A DNA stretch of 64,000 nucleotides from Beroe forskalii (Eukaryota > Ctenophora > Nuda > Beroida > Beroidae). Below the pieces are notes generated by a model, which did not search any database, had not been told where the DNA came from, and saw nothing but the letters and a program-made list of their open reading frames with translations. The translations under genes were made by a program, and so were the position numbers. Positions 1 to 12,234 of this stretch are shown piece by piece. Location of the stretch: positions 1-64,000 of the forward strand of contig WFMF01000668.1 of assembly GCA_011033025.1 (NCBI GenBank). The letters are read 5' to 3'. Position 1 is the stretch's first letter. Each line of letters starts with the position of its first letter.

Positions 1-770
1 GTATGATATTTCAAACACTGACATAATCACTAACATAATATGATCTATTATTTTGTTCTGATGAAGCGAAAATGGTGAACGGTGGCCGGAGGCCACGGGT
101 TTTGCTAGTATCAACAATTAAAGAATCAAAGAATCTATCCTTATAAACACATTGATCTTCAACTCTGGACTCGAACTTGGACTTGATTTTATGAGAAATA
201 CTGTGCTAGAACAGCCAGATCCAAGTGTGTCACACCAAGATGTTTGTTGTGCAGGCATGATCAGTCCAATACTTACCTCAACTTTCAGGATGAATAAATT
301 GTGAGAGCTTTTTATGAGGTAGCCCCCCCCCAGTCACCCCCTGGTACCAGGATATAGCATTATAGCACCATCAAGTGCTATGACCTCCTGCCCAATTGAA
401 ATTTAATAGAGCTGAAACTGAATATCAGCTGTATTATTTAGAACCACTTTTAACTCAGCCAATTCTCCAATTGAAATTTGTGTAACATATTTTTTTTGTT
501 TTCCTCATTTTCTTGATAAATTTCTCAGAGAGGTCTTGATGCAAACATCAAGAAATCAAGTAGCGCATTTGGTGAAGAGAAGTATAGGCCTAGTTCATGG
601 ATCCTGGGGTTTTGATTCATTTATCTTGCTTTATGATCCAATACTCCATCTTGAGAGTACATGTGTTCTTAAAAATATGAAATATTACATAACAAACTTC
701 TCTAAAATTTGTTTCCTGATCTGTAAAAAATCATGCCTTGACCTTTCAAACAGGAAAAATACAATGAAAA
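1..770. other. No gene seen
   Basis: AT-rich DNA with a C-run near 328-345 and no splice-bounded or long open frame that I can support. The small open frame at 536-823 has no recognisable content. Confidence 0.5.
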
Positions 771-1034
771 TCAGAATTGTAGACGCAAGCTATCCCCTGA
801 TAAACCATATGGTATCAAGTTGAAGGATATGGCAGAGGCTGGGAGCTTTGGCACGCAAGAAGCTTTGCCCTGGTATCCCCTCACTGAAATCAGCACACTC
901 TTGAGCAATGCAAACGACAGTTTTGTTCTCATTGTACTGATTACATCCCTATACTCCTTGTTTGTCTTCTCTGCAATGAGTTCAGCCAGTCTATTATGAA
1001 ACACCATTGCTTGAGGTGACATCCCTCCAGAAGT
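771..1034 (-). pseudogene. Repeat-derived protein fragment (C-terminal type)
   Basis: An open frame on the minus strand reads T-S-G-G-M-S, then RLAELIAEKTNKEYRDV and RTKLSFALLKSVL, ending near V-R-G-Y-Q-G-K. From memory this pattern (SGGM, then RLA..IA.K, then RT+LSFALL+S, then RG) recurs at the C-terminus of proteins encoded by high-copy repeats in invertebrate and fish genomes. I cannot name the family with certainty. The match stops after about 58 residues and the remaining frame to the stop looks unrelated. No start-codon context or intact upstream domain was seen, so this is probably a truncated mobile-element relic rather than a host gene. Confidence 0.5.
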
Positions 1035-1266
1035 GCTGTAAATTTAAACATGCACTTTAAACATACTAAGTGCATGTTAAACATACTACCCTCAGAAACA
1101 CAGCATTTGTGTCATGTACTTTATTGTGACTGACTAAAGATTAAGTAGCCACCATTTTTACAAACTAAGGTGTGGTCTACAGAATTCTTTTTGCCACAAA
1201 CACACAATGCTGGAATGTTGGGAATTTGCCAGCCATACCTGAGCCTAAACTCCTCTTGAGAGTGAA

Positions 1267-1350
1267 TTGAATTTTAGTTTTCTTCTGAATTTTAGTTTTC
1301 TTCTGAATTGAATTGAATTGAATTGAATTGAAATGAATTGAATTGAAATC
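1267..1350. repeat. GAATT microsatellite with a short upstream duplication
   Basis: An 18-bp motif (gaattttagttttcttct) occurs twice and is followed by about ten imperfect GAATT pentamers. The open frame across it on the minus strand is a product of the repeat. Confidence 0.85.
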
Positions 1351-1587
1351 AATTTTTATAGCAAAATTATAGTAAAGTAGTTTCATCATTCTGTCTACAT
1401 CGAATGGACTGACCAAATGAAAAACACACACAGTACATTTTTACGATGATGTCTGTGCAAAACAGTTAGCTCGAGCAATTGTGTGCGCATTTCTATTGAT
1501 CAGTTCATGTCATCAACACGGCACAATGCAGATGCCTTAATACTTTTCAATTGGATATAAAGGAGCATCTTCAGAGATGATACAAAT

Positions 1588-2474
1588 CGGGGGGGGTTCA
1601 GCAGTAAGTGGGAGGACGGCATCACCCTATCTGGTCGAGAATCCCAACCACCCACCCACCCACCAGATAGCGGCATGCCTGTAACTGGTCAAGCTGAACT
1701 GAAAATTAGACCCACCCCTACAAGCTACAGAAATTGTTTCAGGACCACAAATTGGTTGCAAAAGCGACCCTTTGTTTCATATAATCTTAGTTTCTCACTC
1801 TTATCAAATATATAAAGTCACTTACTCTTTACGAAGTGATTCTTTCTAGGGACACAATCAATTTAATACCCAAAATTGCTACAGATTTTAAAAACACTAG
1901 AGAATTTTTACCATACAACTGCCTAGATATCTAGATACCTAGAACTATCTAGACTGCACTGGGTGCAATGGGTAGGTATTGATGTGACCATAACATTTTT
2001 TACGAACTCAAAACTTTTTTTACTAACTAGGTACTAATCAACTTGAAACTTTGAAGTCTTATCTCCATAGTAACATTTATGTCACGTGAATTCTTCAAAC
2101 AATTGTGCCAAATCATTGGCATATATCATCGATATTAGAAATCAGTTGGTTACGTCATCTTTGTAGCATGTAATAGTCCATGATGACGTCACACCAATTC
2201 TAAGGTTAAGATTCTGATTCATAATTAAATTTACTTAAGAGCGCTAGGAGCAGCCGAGAAATCCAGTTTCAATATCCAAAATTTCTGAAAATGGGCATTT
2301 TTGACAAATTTTTCACAAATTTCGTAACAAATTTAGTGGATTTACTGCATTTTACCCTAAAATTTATACCATTTACCGTCTGCCGCTATCTGGTCACTAG
2401 TTCGAAGTACCCACCCACCCCCCATGCCCTTAAGTGTGATGCCGTCCATACCACTTACCGCTGAACCCCCCCCG
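1588..2474. mobile_element. Non-autonomous DNA transposon, 887 bp, 7-bp target-site duplication
   Basis: The ends are inverted: the left end begins CGGGGGGGGTTCAGCAGTAA and the right end is its reverse complement with small differences. The pairing continues into GACGGCATCAC and, further in, CCAGATAGCGGC. The element is flanked by identical TACAAAT at 1,581-1,587 and 2,475-2,481. No long open frame lies inside, so it would depend on a transposase supplied elsewhere. The 7-bp duplication is unusual; the superfamily is not assigned. Confidence 0.85.
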
Positions 2475-2742
2475 TACAAATGCAGTTTTGTATTATTTGG
2501 CCTCTAGAGGTATAATTTTTAAATTATTAAAGTGAATATGACTGTAAAATAGGTAATTATTCAGCTGGCACATTACTGATTACAGCTAATTAGATAAGGT
2601 ATTGAGGATGAGCAGATGTCAGAAAATCTTGACTTAGCAAATGTAACATTTTGGATAGCAAAACTTTGAACATTTTTCTGATATATTTTGTATCTATTTT
2701 GTTCAAAAGACCCTAATGAATTTTAGCAAGAGAGTAATACTA

Positions 2743-3622
2743 TTTAATCAGAAATAGGACGAGTAGGGCGTTGGTAGAACTCCAGACCTGCGTGGTCCAG
2801 GACTGGGTTCTGCTCTCAGCTCAGGATATAACCCGGCAGTCGGGTGGCCTAAAAACCACCCAGGAGTTCACACCCTTGGCCTAGTGTATAGGGAAGTCTC
2901 CATGCTCCGCATGGCTGCCACCGGCCTGGTTGATTAAACCAACCATGGCCACTTATACTAAGACCTAAGGACGAGTAGAGTGGTTACGAACATCTTCAAT
3001 TGTAATAATTAAAACGTCGTGTTCTTGTGATATTTCAATGAATATATCATTCATCATAGTCATACATTCTGAGAAGTTTATTGGTTAGAACATACAACTG
3101 ACACGCAACATATTCATATCACTAAGCTCTTATCTTAACTAAATCTATAAATAATTGAATTAAATTAATTTATTAGAAAATGCACTGAATATATTATACG
3201 GCAATCTACTGTCTGCTATTATGTGTAGAGTACAATATACATTATACAATATACACAGCAATTGGCAATGTCAAGGCACGAGCACTGTACTCAGTACACG
3301 GTGACGTAATGACGTGTCGTGAGCTAGTAGAGAGAGAGAGAGTTCCCGCTCAAACCCTATGCTTGTCAATACGTCACTGCATACCGACACTCTGTTGCTC
3401 AGTGGCTCTGTATCTTGACCTTGTCAATAGCTGGGGGAAAATTCTGCCCTTCAGTTGGTCTTGATCAACTGAAATATTCATTGAACAAGATGTTGTGTGT
3501 TAGTTTCAGAAGCTCCAAGTTCATCAAGGAAATATTCATTGAAATATCACAAGAACACGACGTTTTAATTGTTACAATTGAAGATGTTCGTAACCACTCT
3601 ACTTGTCCTATTTCTGATTAAA
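2743..3622. mobile_element. Inverted-repeat element carrying a nested SINE
   Basis: About 100 bp at each end are inverted copies, about 97% identical by eye once the SINE is removed: TTTAATCAGAAATAGGAC at the left pairs with GTCCTATTTCTGATTAAA at the right. The inner arm contains AACATCTTCAATTGTAA and its complement. No clean target-site duplication was found. The open frame at 3,415-3,621 runs into the right arm and is not a gene. Part of the right half, around 3,487-3,535, is repeated at 4,303-4,350. Confidence 0.75.
2767..2967 (+). mobile_element. tRNA-derived SINE, 201 bp, 11-bp target-site duplication
   Basis: The insert interrupts the left arm of the surrounding inverted-repeat element and is flanked by identical AGGACGAGTAG at 2,756-2,766 and 2,968-2,978. 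Its first 60 bases resemble a tRNA: GGCGTTGGTAGAAC matches the D-arm/box A region and CTGGGTTCTGCTCTC the T-arm/box B region. The tail has no long poly-A. The intact duplication and the empty right arm of the host element show that it inserted after the host element was in place. Confidence 0.8.
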
Positions 3623-4042
3623 TTGACGAAGAAATCCCTATTCTAAACACCAACAGTATTCAAATTCAATACTAATTCTGACTTTTTTCTGACTTTTTTC
3701 TGACTTTTTCTTCTCTACCCTTGACTATTGAAACTAGGTTGTTTGTGTGAGTTTATCTGTGTATGTGTGTTTTTGACTTTTTTGACCTTATTAATATTTC
3801 TTTACTATTTAAGTTATTATGTTTGTATGTTAATTTAATCTTAATCACAATTGTCATATGACCAGAAAGAATTAAGCTGTTCAAATTATGGTGTAATGTG
3901 CTACTAAATGTAAACTTATTTGTTTTATTAAACTTATTTGTTTTATTACTTCTGAGGGCACTGCCATGGTTTTTTTTCCCTTTTTAATGGACTGCTTGGG
4001 TAACCAACTGGCCATGGGCCATATTTAAAAAAAATAAAATAG

Positions 4043-4675
4043 GACTGTAGAAATATCTTCTTTGTAGAACAAATACAGTCATCTTTGTAGTCAAGCACAG
4101 AACTCCCCAACAACTCCAACCATAGTCTTTGACAGGATCCATAAAAGAAATGCCTTCATCAGAGAGCTAGGCAGATCCAAATAAAGCATGAGACACCAAA
4201 AATGATATGGTGTACTGAAAGCTAACACTGTGGCACACGGACTTGCGACCGTGTTGTGGGGTTGAATGCATTTGACAGGCGCCCAACACTCCCCCAACCA
4301 CAAGATGTTGTGTGTTAGTTTCAGAAGCTCCAAGTTCATCAAAGAAATTAAGTTCATCAATGTCTATCCAAAGTGTAGGAAGATAAAGTTCCATCTGGTC
4401 CTAACAAGATCAAAAGATCAAGTCAACTGTGTTTACTTGTAAACATAAATCAGGCTGCGACTCTGAAGAGACAAGAATGAACGAGAGAAACAATGGGACT
4501 CCATTCTGGGCGACTTCAACCTTGCTTGCAAGGTTAAAACGTCTTCTTTGTAGAACAAATAGTCATCTTTGTAGTCAAGCCACAGAACTCTCCAACAACT
4601 CCAACCATAGTCTTTGACAGGATCCATAAAAGAAATGCCTTCATCAGAGAGCTAGGCAGATCCAAATAAAGCAAA
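4043..4675. repeat. Local direct duplication
   Basis: About 140 bp (TCTTCTTTGTAGAACAAATA through CAGATCCAAATAAAGCA) occurs at 4,053-4,190 and again at 4,540-4,672, with small indels. The sequence between them includes the 50-bp block shared with 3,487-3,535. The short open frames here differ between the two copies and do not look coding. Confidence 0.8.
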
Positions 4676-4889
4676 GTAGAAATATTTTGTTTTGAAGGAA
4701 CATGAACTTATTCCTTAAAGTGCCAGATGAATTATAATATTGGTAATAATGGTAGTTTTCAGCCATAATTTGGGTCTATATTGTGACCATAAATTGCCCA
4801 AAAACACCATTTCATAGCCAGAAAGTTAGGTTTTTATGATGCTCTAAAGCTTCAAATTGGTCATAATGCAAAATTACCAAAGCAGCATT

Positions 4890-5115
4890 TTCTTAGTTGG
4901 ATCACACCTGGATGTTGTACAAACTTCCATGAGTAGACAAATAAAAAAGATTGGGGGACCACAGATGCCATGGTTAGAAAATCACAAAATACCTCCAAAT
5001 ATCCCTGATAAACTTGAAATACTTGGAACTTAAAGGAAGAAAAACCTGAATAATGTAATAATAATTCTTAGTTGGATCACACTTGAATGTTGTAGAACGT
5101 TTCATGAGTTAACAA
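4890..5115. repeat. Pair of diverged direct repeats
   Basis: TCTTAGTTGGATCACAC followed by a similar 35-bp stretch occurs near 4,892 and again near 5,067. Confidence 0.65.
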
Positions 5116-5432
5116 GAATGAAAGTTCCAGTCAACTTAAATGAGAAGCTGAAAATAGCCCAAATTGTAACTAAATGAGCTTATTCCGAAGGTACAGATGA
5201 TATTTTTGCAGTTCCTGAGAAATTTCTTACAGTTTGGTTTAGGCATAGGTTTTCCATATATTTCTTCTGACTGGGCAAATGTGTCAAAATGTGGAACATT
5301 GCCCATGCAGGGTAGAATAACATGTTACACATTTGGTTTAATTGTAACTGACTTGGTGGCACTTTGTGACACCCTGTATGCACAAGCCGGTAGAAGGTTA
5401 AGTTGAGCATTTTGTAAAGGGCAGGGGCCTGT

Positions 5433-5467
5433 GCCCACACTCCCACAGGCCCTGTGGGAGTGTGGGC
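5433..5467. repeat. Perfect 17-bp hairpin
   Basis: GCCCACACTCCCACAGG is followed, after one base, by its exact reverse complement. It lies 165 bp downstream of a degenerate copy (about 5,258-5,330) of the GC-rich family described at 5,862-6,930. Confidence 0.9.
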
Positions 5468-5628
5468 TGTGCCATCAGGAGCTGGAGGTTGCTAACATTT
5501 AGAAAATGCATAGAATTGATATTTCTGTAAGTGAAAAATTTCATTGCTAAGTTTGCATTTACAATTAAACCTGATTGATCTTAAATAAAAGGGAGGGGTC
5601 TGAGGGTGCAGCCCCCAGTAGCCAAAGG

Positions 5629-5724
5629 TTCCAAATCTGATTCCAAACCTGATTCCAAACCTGATTCCAAACCTGATTCCAAACCTGATTCCAAACCTGA
5701 TTCCAAACCTGATTCCAAACCTGA
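5629..5724. repeat. 12-bp minisatellite, 8 units
   Basis: The unit TTCCAAACCTGA repeats with almost no variation. The period is a multiple of three, so it gives a spurious open frame (Gly-Ile-Arg-Phe repeats) on the minus strand. Confidence 0.95.
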
Positions 5725-5861
5725 ATAAATTAATAAAAACCATGCCTGATGATTTCTACTACGAAAGAAAGGACACCAGATGTGACTGAAAAAGCAGAGC
5801 TTTTGTGATAATGAATAAACAAAGTGCAGTATGGAACAGATTGCTGATGCTTATGCGCTTC

Positions 5862-6930
5862 CCCTAACCAGGGGTGTCGCGTTTGGAGCAAGGCGCGGCG
5901 CGCGCGCGTAAAACTAGGGATCTGGTTTAGGTTAGAGCAACTTATGCGCGTGCAGAATAGTTGCTAAACACGTATATCCCTGTTTGCGTTGAGCAGCGCG
6001 CTTCCTCAGAACAGGGAAGCGCGCGGCGCGTGCACACACCTATATGCGTGATTAGGATGGAATACTAAATAGGGCGCTGTTTAGGGCTCGACGGACGTTG
6101 CCCCGTCCATTTCTTCTGACTGGATGGCGAGGTTGCAAAGTGACGTCCAAATGTGGAACGTTGCGCCGCGCGCGAGGGTAGGGTAACATCCTACGATTTA
6201 GGGCAAGTTTGGATTTCTCTAAGCTCGCATAGGTGTTGTCAGGCGTTGCCTGACCCCCTCGCGCGCGCGCCACGAAATAATGTGTAATGGGTCTGACGAC
6301 GTCAGACAACTTTTGCGAGGAATGAAACGATGGCGCGCACTGCGCACAAAAGAGGGCTCTGGTTAACCAGGGCCTTGTCGTACGATGTATGACCCGCGGA
6401 CGCCAGCCGCGCGCGCGGCGCTGATTCTCGAGAGGGTCTGTCAACGTCAGACAACCAGGGCCGGGACCTGCGAAACCCAGGGTCCTGGTTAAAGCGTTAG
6501 CTAGTCTTCCTAGCTAAGCCCACACAGGTGTGTGCGCGCGCCGCGCGATTCCCTACGAGGAAGCGCGCCGCGCAACGCAAACAGGGGTATACGTGTTTAG
6601 CAACAGCTAGTCAGACAACTAAACGTAAATATCAGGCTGCATTGCACTTGCACTGTTGATCTGTTTTGTCAGACGTCGACGGGCGATGTCCGTCCCTTTC
6701 TTCTGACTTGTTGTTGGACGAAGGTTCCCCTAACCAGGGGTGGTTTGGAGCAAGGCGCGGCGCGCGCGTAAAACTAGGGATCTGGTTAGAGCAAGGACGA
6801 AGGCGCAAAGTGACGTCCAAATGTGGAACGTTGCGCCGCGCGCGCGAGGGTAGGGTAACATCCTACGATGTCAGACGTTGTCTGACCCCTTCGCCGCGCC
6901 TTCGGCGGGCGCGGGCGTCCGCCATTAATG
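5862..6930. mobile_element. GC-rich modular repeat with internal inverted and direct copies
   Basis: This CpG-rich block sits in AT-rich DNA. CCCCTAACCAGGGGTG...TAAAACTAGGGATCTGG occurs as direct copies at about 5,862 and 6,726. GTTGCTAAACACGTATA...GCGCTTCCTC at 5,958 recurs inverted at 6,553-6,605. TTTCTTCTGACTGGATGGC and CCAAATGTGGAACGTTGCGC recur here and near 48,550, 48,610 and 59,010. Palindromic GTCAGACGTTGTCTGAC-type motifs are spaced through it. About 150 bp (6,355-6,510) has an inverted copy at 62,480-62,640. The open frames are overlapping high-GC artefacts. It is probably a mobile-element family; no transposase is recognised. Confidence 0.65.
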
Positions 6931-7578
6931 ATTAAATTAAGAAATAAAGATCGGGAGTTTTTTTGGAATAGAATTGCTTTCAAACTAAAATTACAACTTC
7001 CAACATACATTATTTACAATTTGAATTACAAATATTTACATTTTACACTTGCAGGAGTTAATATCTTGACCTGTTCTCTATCCTGAATAAATGAAATTTC
7101 AACTTTATTTGATAAAACAGTCTACCATGGAGACTTCGATTGTATTTAATGTAAATACTGAAATTATATTTCAAAAGTCTAAAATGAAAATTCGCTACAA
7201 GTACAATGAACATTTACAATATTTTTTTGCTGAAAAATGGAAATTCATAAATTGTTAAGTACATATCAATTTATCCATTATCTGTATCTCTTATATAGGA
7301 CAATAGACATGTCCCTTGCCTTGCATATTGATATATGAATAACGTGAAAACCGTTACCCTTAACGCGGGTAAAAACTAAAAGTGATACTTTATAACTAAT
7401 AGCATTAGTGCACATTTGTACTTCATTAAACCATGTTCCATTCCGTTGAAATGTTTAATGTGCATATTATTGTGTACCAAAACCACGCTGCAATTACGAA
7501 GTTATTTCAATGAAGCAAACTGAAACTGCAAAAGTTGCTTGGACAAAGGAGAAGCGGGTTATTTTTCAATATTCATTG

Positions 7579-7584
7579 TTTATT
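7579..7584 (-). terminator. Polyadenylation signal AATAAA
   Basis: AATAAA on the minus strand lies about 40 bp downstream of the stop at 7,625. It is conserved in the other arm at 47,541-47,546. Confidence 0.55.
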
Positions 7585-7624
7585 TAGTTTAATATCTCTT
7601 TCCTGGCAATGTTTTCTTATCAGA

Positions 7625-7815
7625 TCAGAAAGCTGCAGCCCGCAGGCGGGGTAAGATGGTGGGGGTTTTGTTGGAGCTGCTGCTAGCCCGCGTGCTGGAC
7701 CCCGCCTTAGCGTTAGAAGTGGCGTTTCCTGCTCCTTTCTTCCGGCCCCGCACTGCCGTGTCCTTCCCTTCCAGCATGTGCTTAGGGAAGAGATTCTTCT
7801 CGTCAAACTTCAGCG
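7625..7815 (-). CDS. Terminal coding exon of an unidentified gene (left-arm copy)
   Basis: On the minus strand a strong 3' splice site (pyrimidine-rich tract ending TTGTTTTCAG) opens a 191-bp exon. Two bases complete a split codon, then 62 codons run to TGA. The encoded tail contains FDEKNLFPKHMLEGK, then a basic stretch (RGRKKG) and a Ser/Ala/Thr-rich low-complexity part, ending in LRAAAF. I do not recognise the protein; it looks like a C-terminal, probably disordered tail. The copy in the other arm (47,307-47,497) differs at six bases, all synonymous (codons for Pro, Leu, Glu, Thr, Ser and Ala), with no indel, although the neighbouring intron-side DNA differs by roughly 6% plus indels. Six synonymous changes out of six is unlikely without selection, so this is probably a real exon. 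Transcription runs outward from the loop. Upstream exons were not found. Confidence 0.72.
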
Positions 7816-8261
7816 CTGAAAACAAGGGCGGGTTAAAGGGGAGGTGAGTTAACAGTGGGGCTGGTCAACGGGAGAAATGGGCAATACTTAAGTAGAAGTA
7901 GCGACGGAAGTGCAGTCAGGATTAATCAAGCTAAATAATGTATCAATATTAGTTGTTGTCAGAAAATACAGATTAAGTAATTTAACTGAATTTCTGAGCA
8001 AATCAAATGTACGGTAAATGGGTAATGGTATCGGTAAGGTGAAGTCACTGTCAGTCATGAGGGAGGCCACTGGTTTCACCGTTTAAGTGATGCTACTGGT
8101 ACTTATGTGCGCGCATTGGTTATTGTAAAAAGGCAAAAAGAAACACGTCTATGGGGTAATGAAAAGGGCCGGTATTGAAAATTCTCTACAGTTATACTGA
8201 CACGGACATGGGACGGTATTTCCTAGGTAAGCTGGACCACGCTTGTGCTAATGCTATTTGA

Positions 8262-8466
8262 ACCCCAGGAAACTTTCCCTCACGCAGTTTGAACCCAAGT
8301 AACTTTCCCAGGGAAAGTTACTTGGGTTCAAACTGCGTGAGGGAATGTTACCTGGGTTCAAACTGCGTGTAGGAATGTTACCTGGGTTCAAACTGCGTGA
8401 GGGAAATTCCCTCACGCAGTTTGAACCCAGGTAACATTCCCTCACGCAGTTTGAACCCACGTAACT
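8262..8466. repeat. Cluster of perfect palindromes from an alternating 30-35 bp unit
   Basis: A unit containing GGTTCAAACTGCGTGAGGGAA occurs about seven times in alternating orientation. One palindrome has perfect 35-bp arms around a single base (8,275-8,309 and 8,311-8,345). A second has 34-bp arms centred at 8,406. The right arm has only two or three scattered units near 46,825-46,905, so the palindromes arose or expanded on this side only. Confidence 0.92.
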
Positions 8467-9764
8467 CGTGCTCGCCCTAATATAGTTCGAGCCCGAGATC
8501 ATAATCCTATGCACATTAATCGTATTTCATTGTGTTCTAATGGAATCTAGTCGACATTCCAGGGTGAACATCAATTTCTTGGAATCCCCTAACTTCTACA
8601 AAATTTTGACGTAAACTCACGTGCTAAATATCTTACCCTACACGGTTCTAAGTGCCATCAAATGGAACATCATTTCTAATAAATATGTTATTGTTTTGCC
8701 AGATTTTATTCATTTTTGAAGTTTCGTTTTAGTTATTTTGTAAGTGAGCCTCGCTACACTTTGCAATAACTGGTGCGTTTACTTAAAAAACTGCTGTTGA
8801 GAAATCGATGACTTGATTACCCCTGAATACCTAAAGTCTAAACTATTGATTATTCCGGGAATTGGAAGTGCATGAGACCAATGCAGTGAAGTGACGACAT
8901 GCCGAAATGTTAAAATTCATTATTTTGATAGAAAGCAGTCACTGCATTCGATATTACATGGTCTAGTCAAGGACAATCAACAAATATAAATTCTAATTAT
9001 TTGAATATTTTAATTTTTCTTCACCCGATTATTCCACCTTCATATCAATATCGTCAAACAGCTGTCTAAGACTTCATCCTCTTTTTCAATACGTTTTCCA
9101 GCTAGGAATTATGAAGCACTATCCAACCATTAGATTTGGCCTTGCGCCCTTTCGAAGTATTGATACCCGGTGGTACAATCGAACGTTGTTTTCTAGTTTT
9201 GCAACATACTATTTAGTGGAACTGGTCAGGGAGTAGATGGAGCATGAGACCACTGAAATATGTGGTGACATAACTGCATAAAAAATAATAAGCGTTAGGA
9301 ACAAGATAATCGTCGTGATTCAGCAGAATTAGTAAGACGTTTATGTGTCATAATCATAGCGTCTAAAAGTATGCTTACAAAGGTACAACACCATTGTTTC
9401 ACACATGTAGGAGTGGTTTTTCGGAGAAAACTAACAACAATATAGGTTTCAGATCACTGATATACGAGCACTCTCAAGTCTCCACTCATAACTCAGACAT
9501 CACATAATCTGTCTATCATTATATGTCTAGTGCCCATCAGGATGTGTCTAGGTATTGACACCATGCAACACCCTCTGCTACGAGGCTAAAGACTGTGGAA
9601 ATCACCACTCATCAGAGCATATGAGGAGCTAGAAATCCAAAAGGGTTAAAGGGAAGGATCGAAGGAAAGAGGGAGATAGAAGGAAGGGTATAGAGGGAAT
9701 AAGGGAGGGGGATCAAAAGAAGAAGGAAAGGATATAATGGGAAGGATGCGATAGAGGAAGGAAT

Positions 9765-10003
9765 AGAGGGAAGGAGGAATGGGGTGAAGGGAAGGAGGAA
9801 TGGGATGAAGGGAAGGAGGAATGGGATGAAGGGAAGGAGGAATGGGATGAAGGGAAGGAGGAATGGGATGAAGGGAAGGAGGAATGGGATGAAGGGAAGG
9901 AGGAATGGGATGAAGGGAAGGAGGAATGGGATGAAGGGAAGGAGGAAAGGGGCTGCTGTTTTGGGATGAAGGGAAGGAGGAATTGAAGGGAAGGAGGAAT
10001 GGG
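9765..10003. repeat. 21-bp purine minisatellite
   Basis: The unit GAAGGGAAGGAGGAATGGGAT repeats about nine times without interruption, then degenerates. The mirrored array at 45,110-45,500 is longer and more diverged. The period is divisible by three, which creates open frames on both strands. Confidence 0.95.
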
Positions 10004-12234
10004 ATTGTCACGTTAGGGGACATGGGATGGCGGATATTGGATGTTGGATATATCGGACATTACTTTATCGGGCAGAAAATGAGCGCAGGGGCCCTGCGTT
10101 CATAATCATATCCACCCTCTATCACGCAATCATGATTTATCATCCGACAAGATATTTTCCGATAAGGTGTAACTGAAAGAGGAATGCAATAGTTGCTGCA
10201 GCTGGTACTGATATCGAATATTCTTAGAAACTTATTTTATTATTTGATGCACTCAACCCCAAATTGCAGTGTTGCGAAGTGAATTTGTAACTTCTTAGCA
10301 CAGACTCATGACATTCTGAAGTGGGAATCGGTTCTTAACACAGTAATCTATTCCAGCGATCTGTAAGGTCGTCTTCTAAGTACCCTAAGTCAACTCTCCT
10401 GCTGATCTCTACAAGCCAATGACTAGTTGTTGACAGACGAACCACAGCACTGCAGGGGATCTGTCAAATAAGGCATGAAGACAGCATTCCATATGTGATT
10501 GGAAATGTTACATTGAACTCGGAAACAGCACTGTTTCTCAAGGCAACATCAATTTCTTCCGATGCTAAGGATTGGGTTTTACCGCTCACACCTTGTAATT
10601 TGGATCATACAGTGTGAGTCATGTGACTATACTTTCTGCAGATCATGTCAACAACTGACACAATCCCCTCCTACCGATAACTACTGGAGTACTGGAAAAG
10701 CGGTAAAGTTTCTGGTGGCTCTATGATCTGGCAAATGAAACATTTTTATGTTTCACTTGCTCTGTAAAAACCGAACGAAACTAATCTCGTTTAGAAACAG
10801 TATCCAGCTTTGAATTGCAATGGAATTCCTCGGAAATTGAAGCATTTATTGATGACATGACATTATTATCACAATATTTTAGGGCAATTTCCTGTGGTAA
10901 GTGTGAGAGTTGGGTCCGTTATATAAATATGGACAATCATATGCTAAAACTCAAGCTAAAACTCGCCTCTTTACTATTTACAAAATATGGCTTCGTTGCT
11001 CAAGTCACGTTATTCACGTTCATTAACAAACTTCTTGCTTAATCTGTTAGATTTAGAGAACACCTAGACACAAGCCATACAATATCACTTTGGTTTTGGT
11101 AGTTTACAGGGAGTCAATCCGCACGGGAAGTCCACCGATCACAGATTTTTAGCATAGCGTGAGTTGTGGATATATAACGAGAGCAAACGTTTACCGAAAG
11201 TATTTTAACCTTTGATATCAGCTTTAAAAACATCAAAGTCTAATTTTTTCCATTTTAGAACTAGAAAATGTGCTAAGGAGTAAGGTAAAGTGAAGTCGAT
11301 TTGATTTTCGTTTCCGAGAACTTTCCTCTTAGCTCTCCAGTGGCTAAAGCGACGTTTCCTTGACTCGATAAAGCCGGATCAGCGACTGTAAAAACAGACA
11401 TTGCTGCGATTATCGAACATAAATTATGAATTTTATGCGGGCTCACTTCAGACATACGTTCATTAGTAACCGTTCTTACAGCGCCTGATTTCGCTTTACT
11501 TTTTGAGATGACTATTGGCTGTGCTCTCGAAACAGCACGGCTCTCATACGACAAATCTTAGGGAATTCTGTATCTACCCAGATTTCAAAGACGTTTAACT
11601 GCTCATTCTAAAAGATTATCCCTAAAACACAAGAGTAAAATTCGAATTTCCGTTTACTTCAGCGAATTCTTGATAAGAGTTGTACAGTGTTTACTAATCA
11701 TGGGCAGGTTAACACGACTAGCTCCAGGAAATAGTGATTTAGACTCTTAGAATCTCAGAGATTCGTCTTTTCTTTGCAACTGTTATTATCACCAATATCG
11801 CGAGCAGGTAGCAGCTAGAACGAATTGTTTATTTAGTGATTTCACCCTGCTTATTAGATAAAAATCGTGCTGTTTTGATGGTAACTTTCACAATACAAAG
11901 CATTGAAAATCGAAATTCAAATGCGCAAACCTGGATGACTCCTATGATTTAATTTTTATCAGATTATTTTCACATAGCATACTTTAATCAAAATTTGGAG
12001 CTTAAATTGTCAGATTTTTGAGAAGTGGAGCTGGGGACAATTATGTGGCATAAGCCTTGGGGCTTGGACATAACATGATGCTCATTTTCCATCGCCAATG
12101 ACAGCCTGATCAGTAGCCGATATCCATATCTATGATTCATTCCACCAAGAAAGCCATGATAACTCTCACTCATTGCATGCTCCCCACAAACTGAGCAAGA
12201 CAATGAGCTATCTGAAACATGTTTAGAGGAATGC

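Noticed and set aside
6052..6935. Frames of 74-130 codons in the GC-rich block
   Set aside because: High-GC DNA with few stops; frames overlap on both strands and are not kept between copies.
8000..8070. Short conserved block encoding VASLMTDSDFTLPIPLP on the minus strand, with three silent differences between arms
   Set aside because: Too short, the flanking lengths differ by non-multiples of three, and no convincing splice sites bound it.
11273..11554. 93-codon minus-strand frame in the left arm
   Set aside because: The right-arm counterpart (about 43,400-43,680) has several frame-breaking indels and stops.
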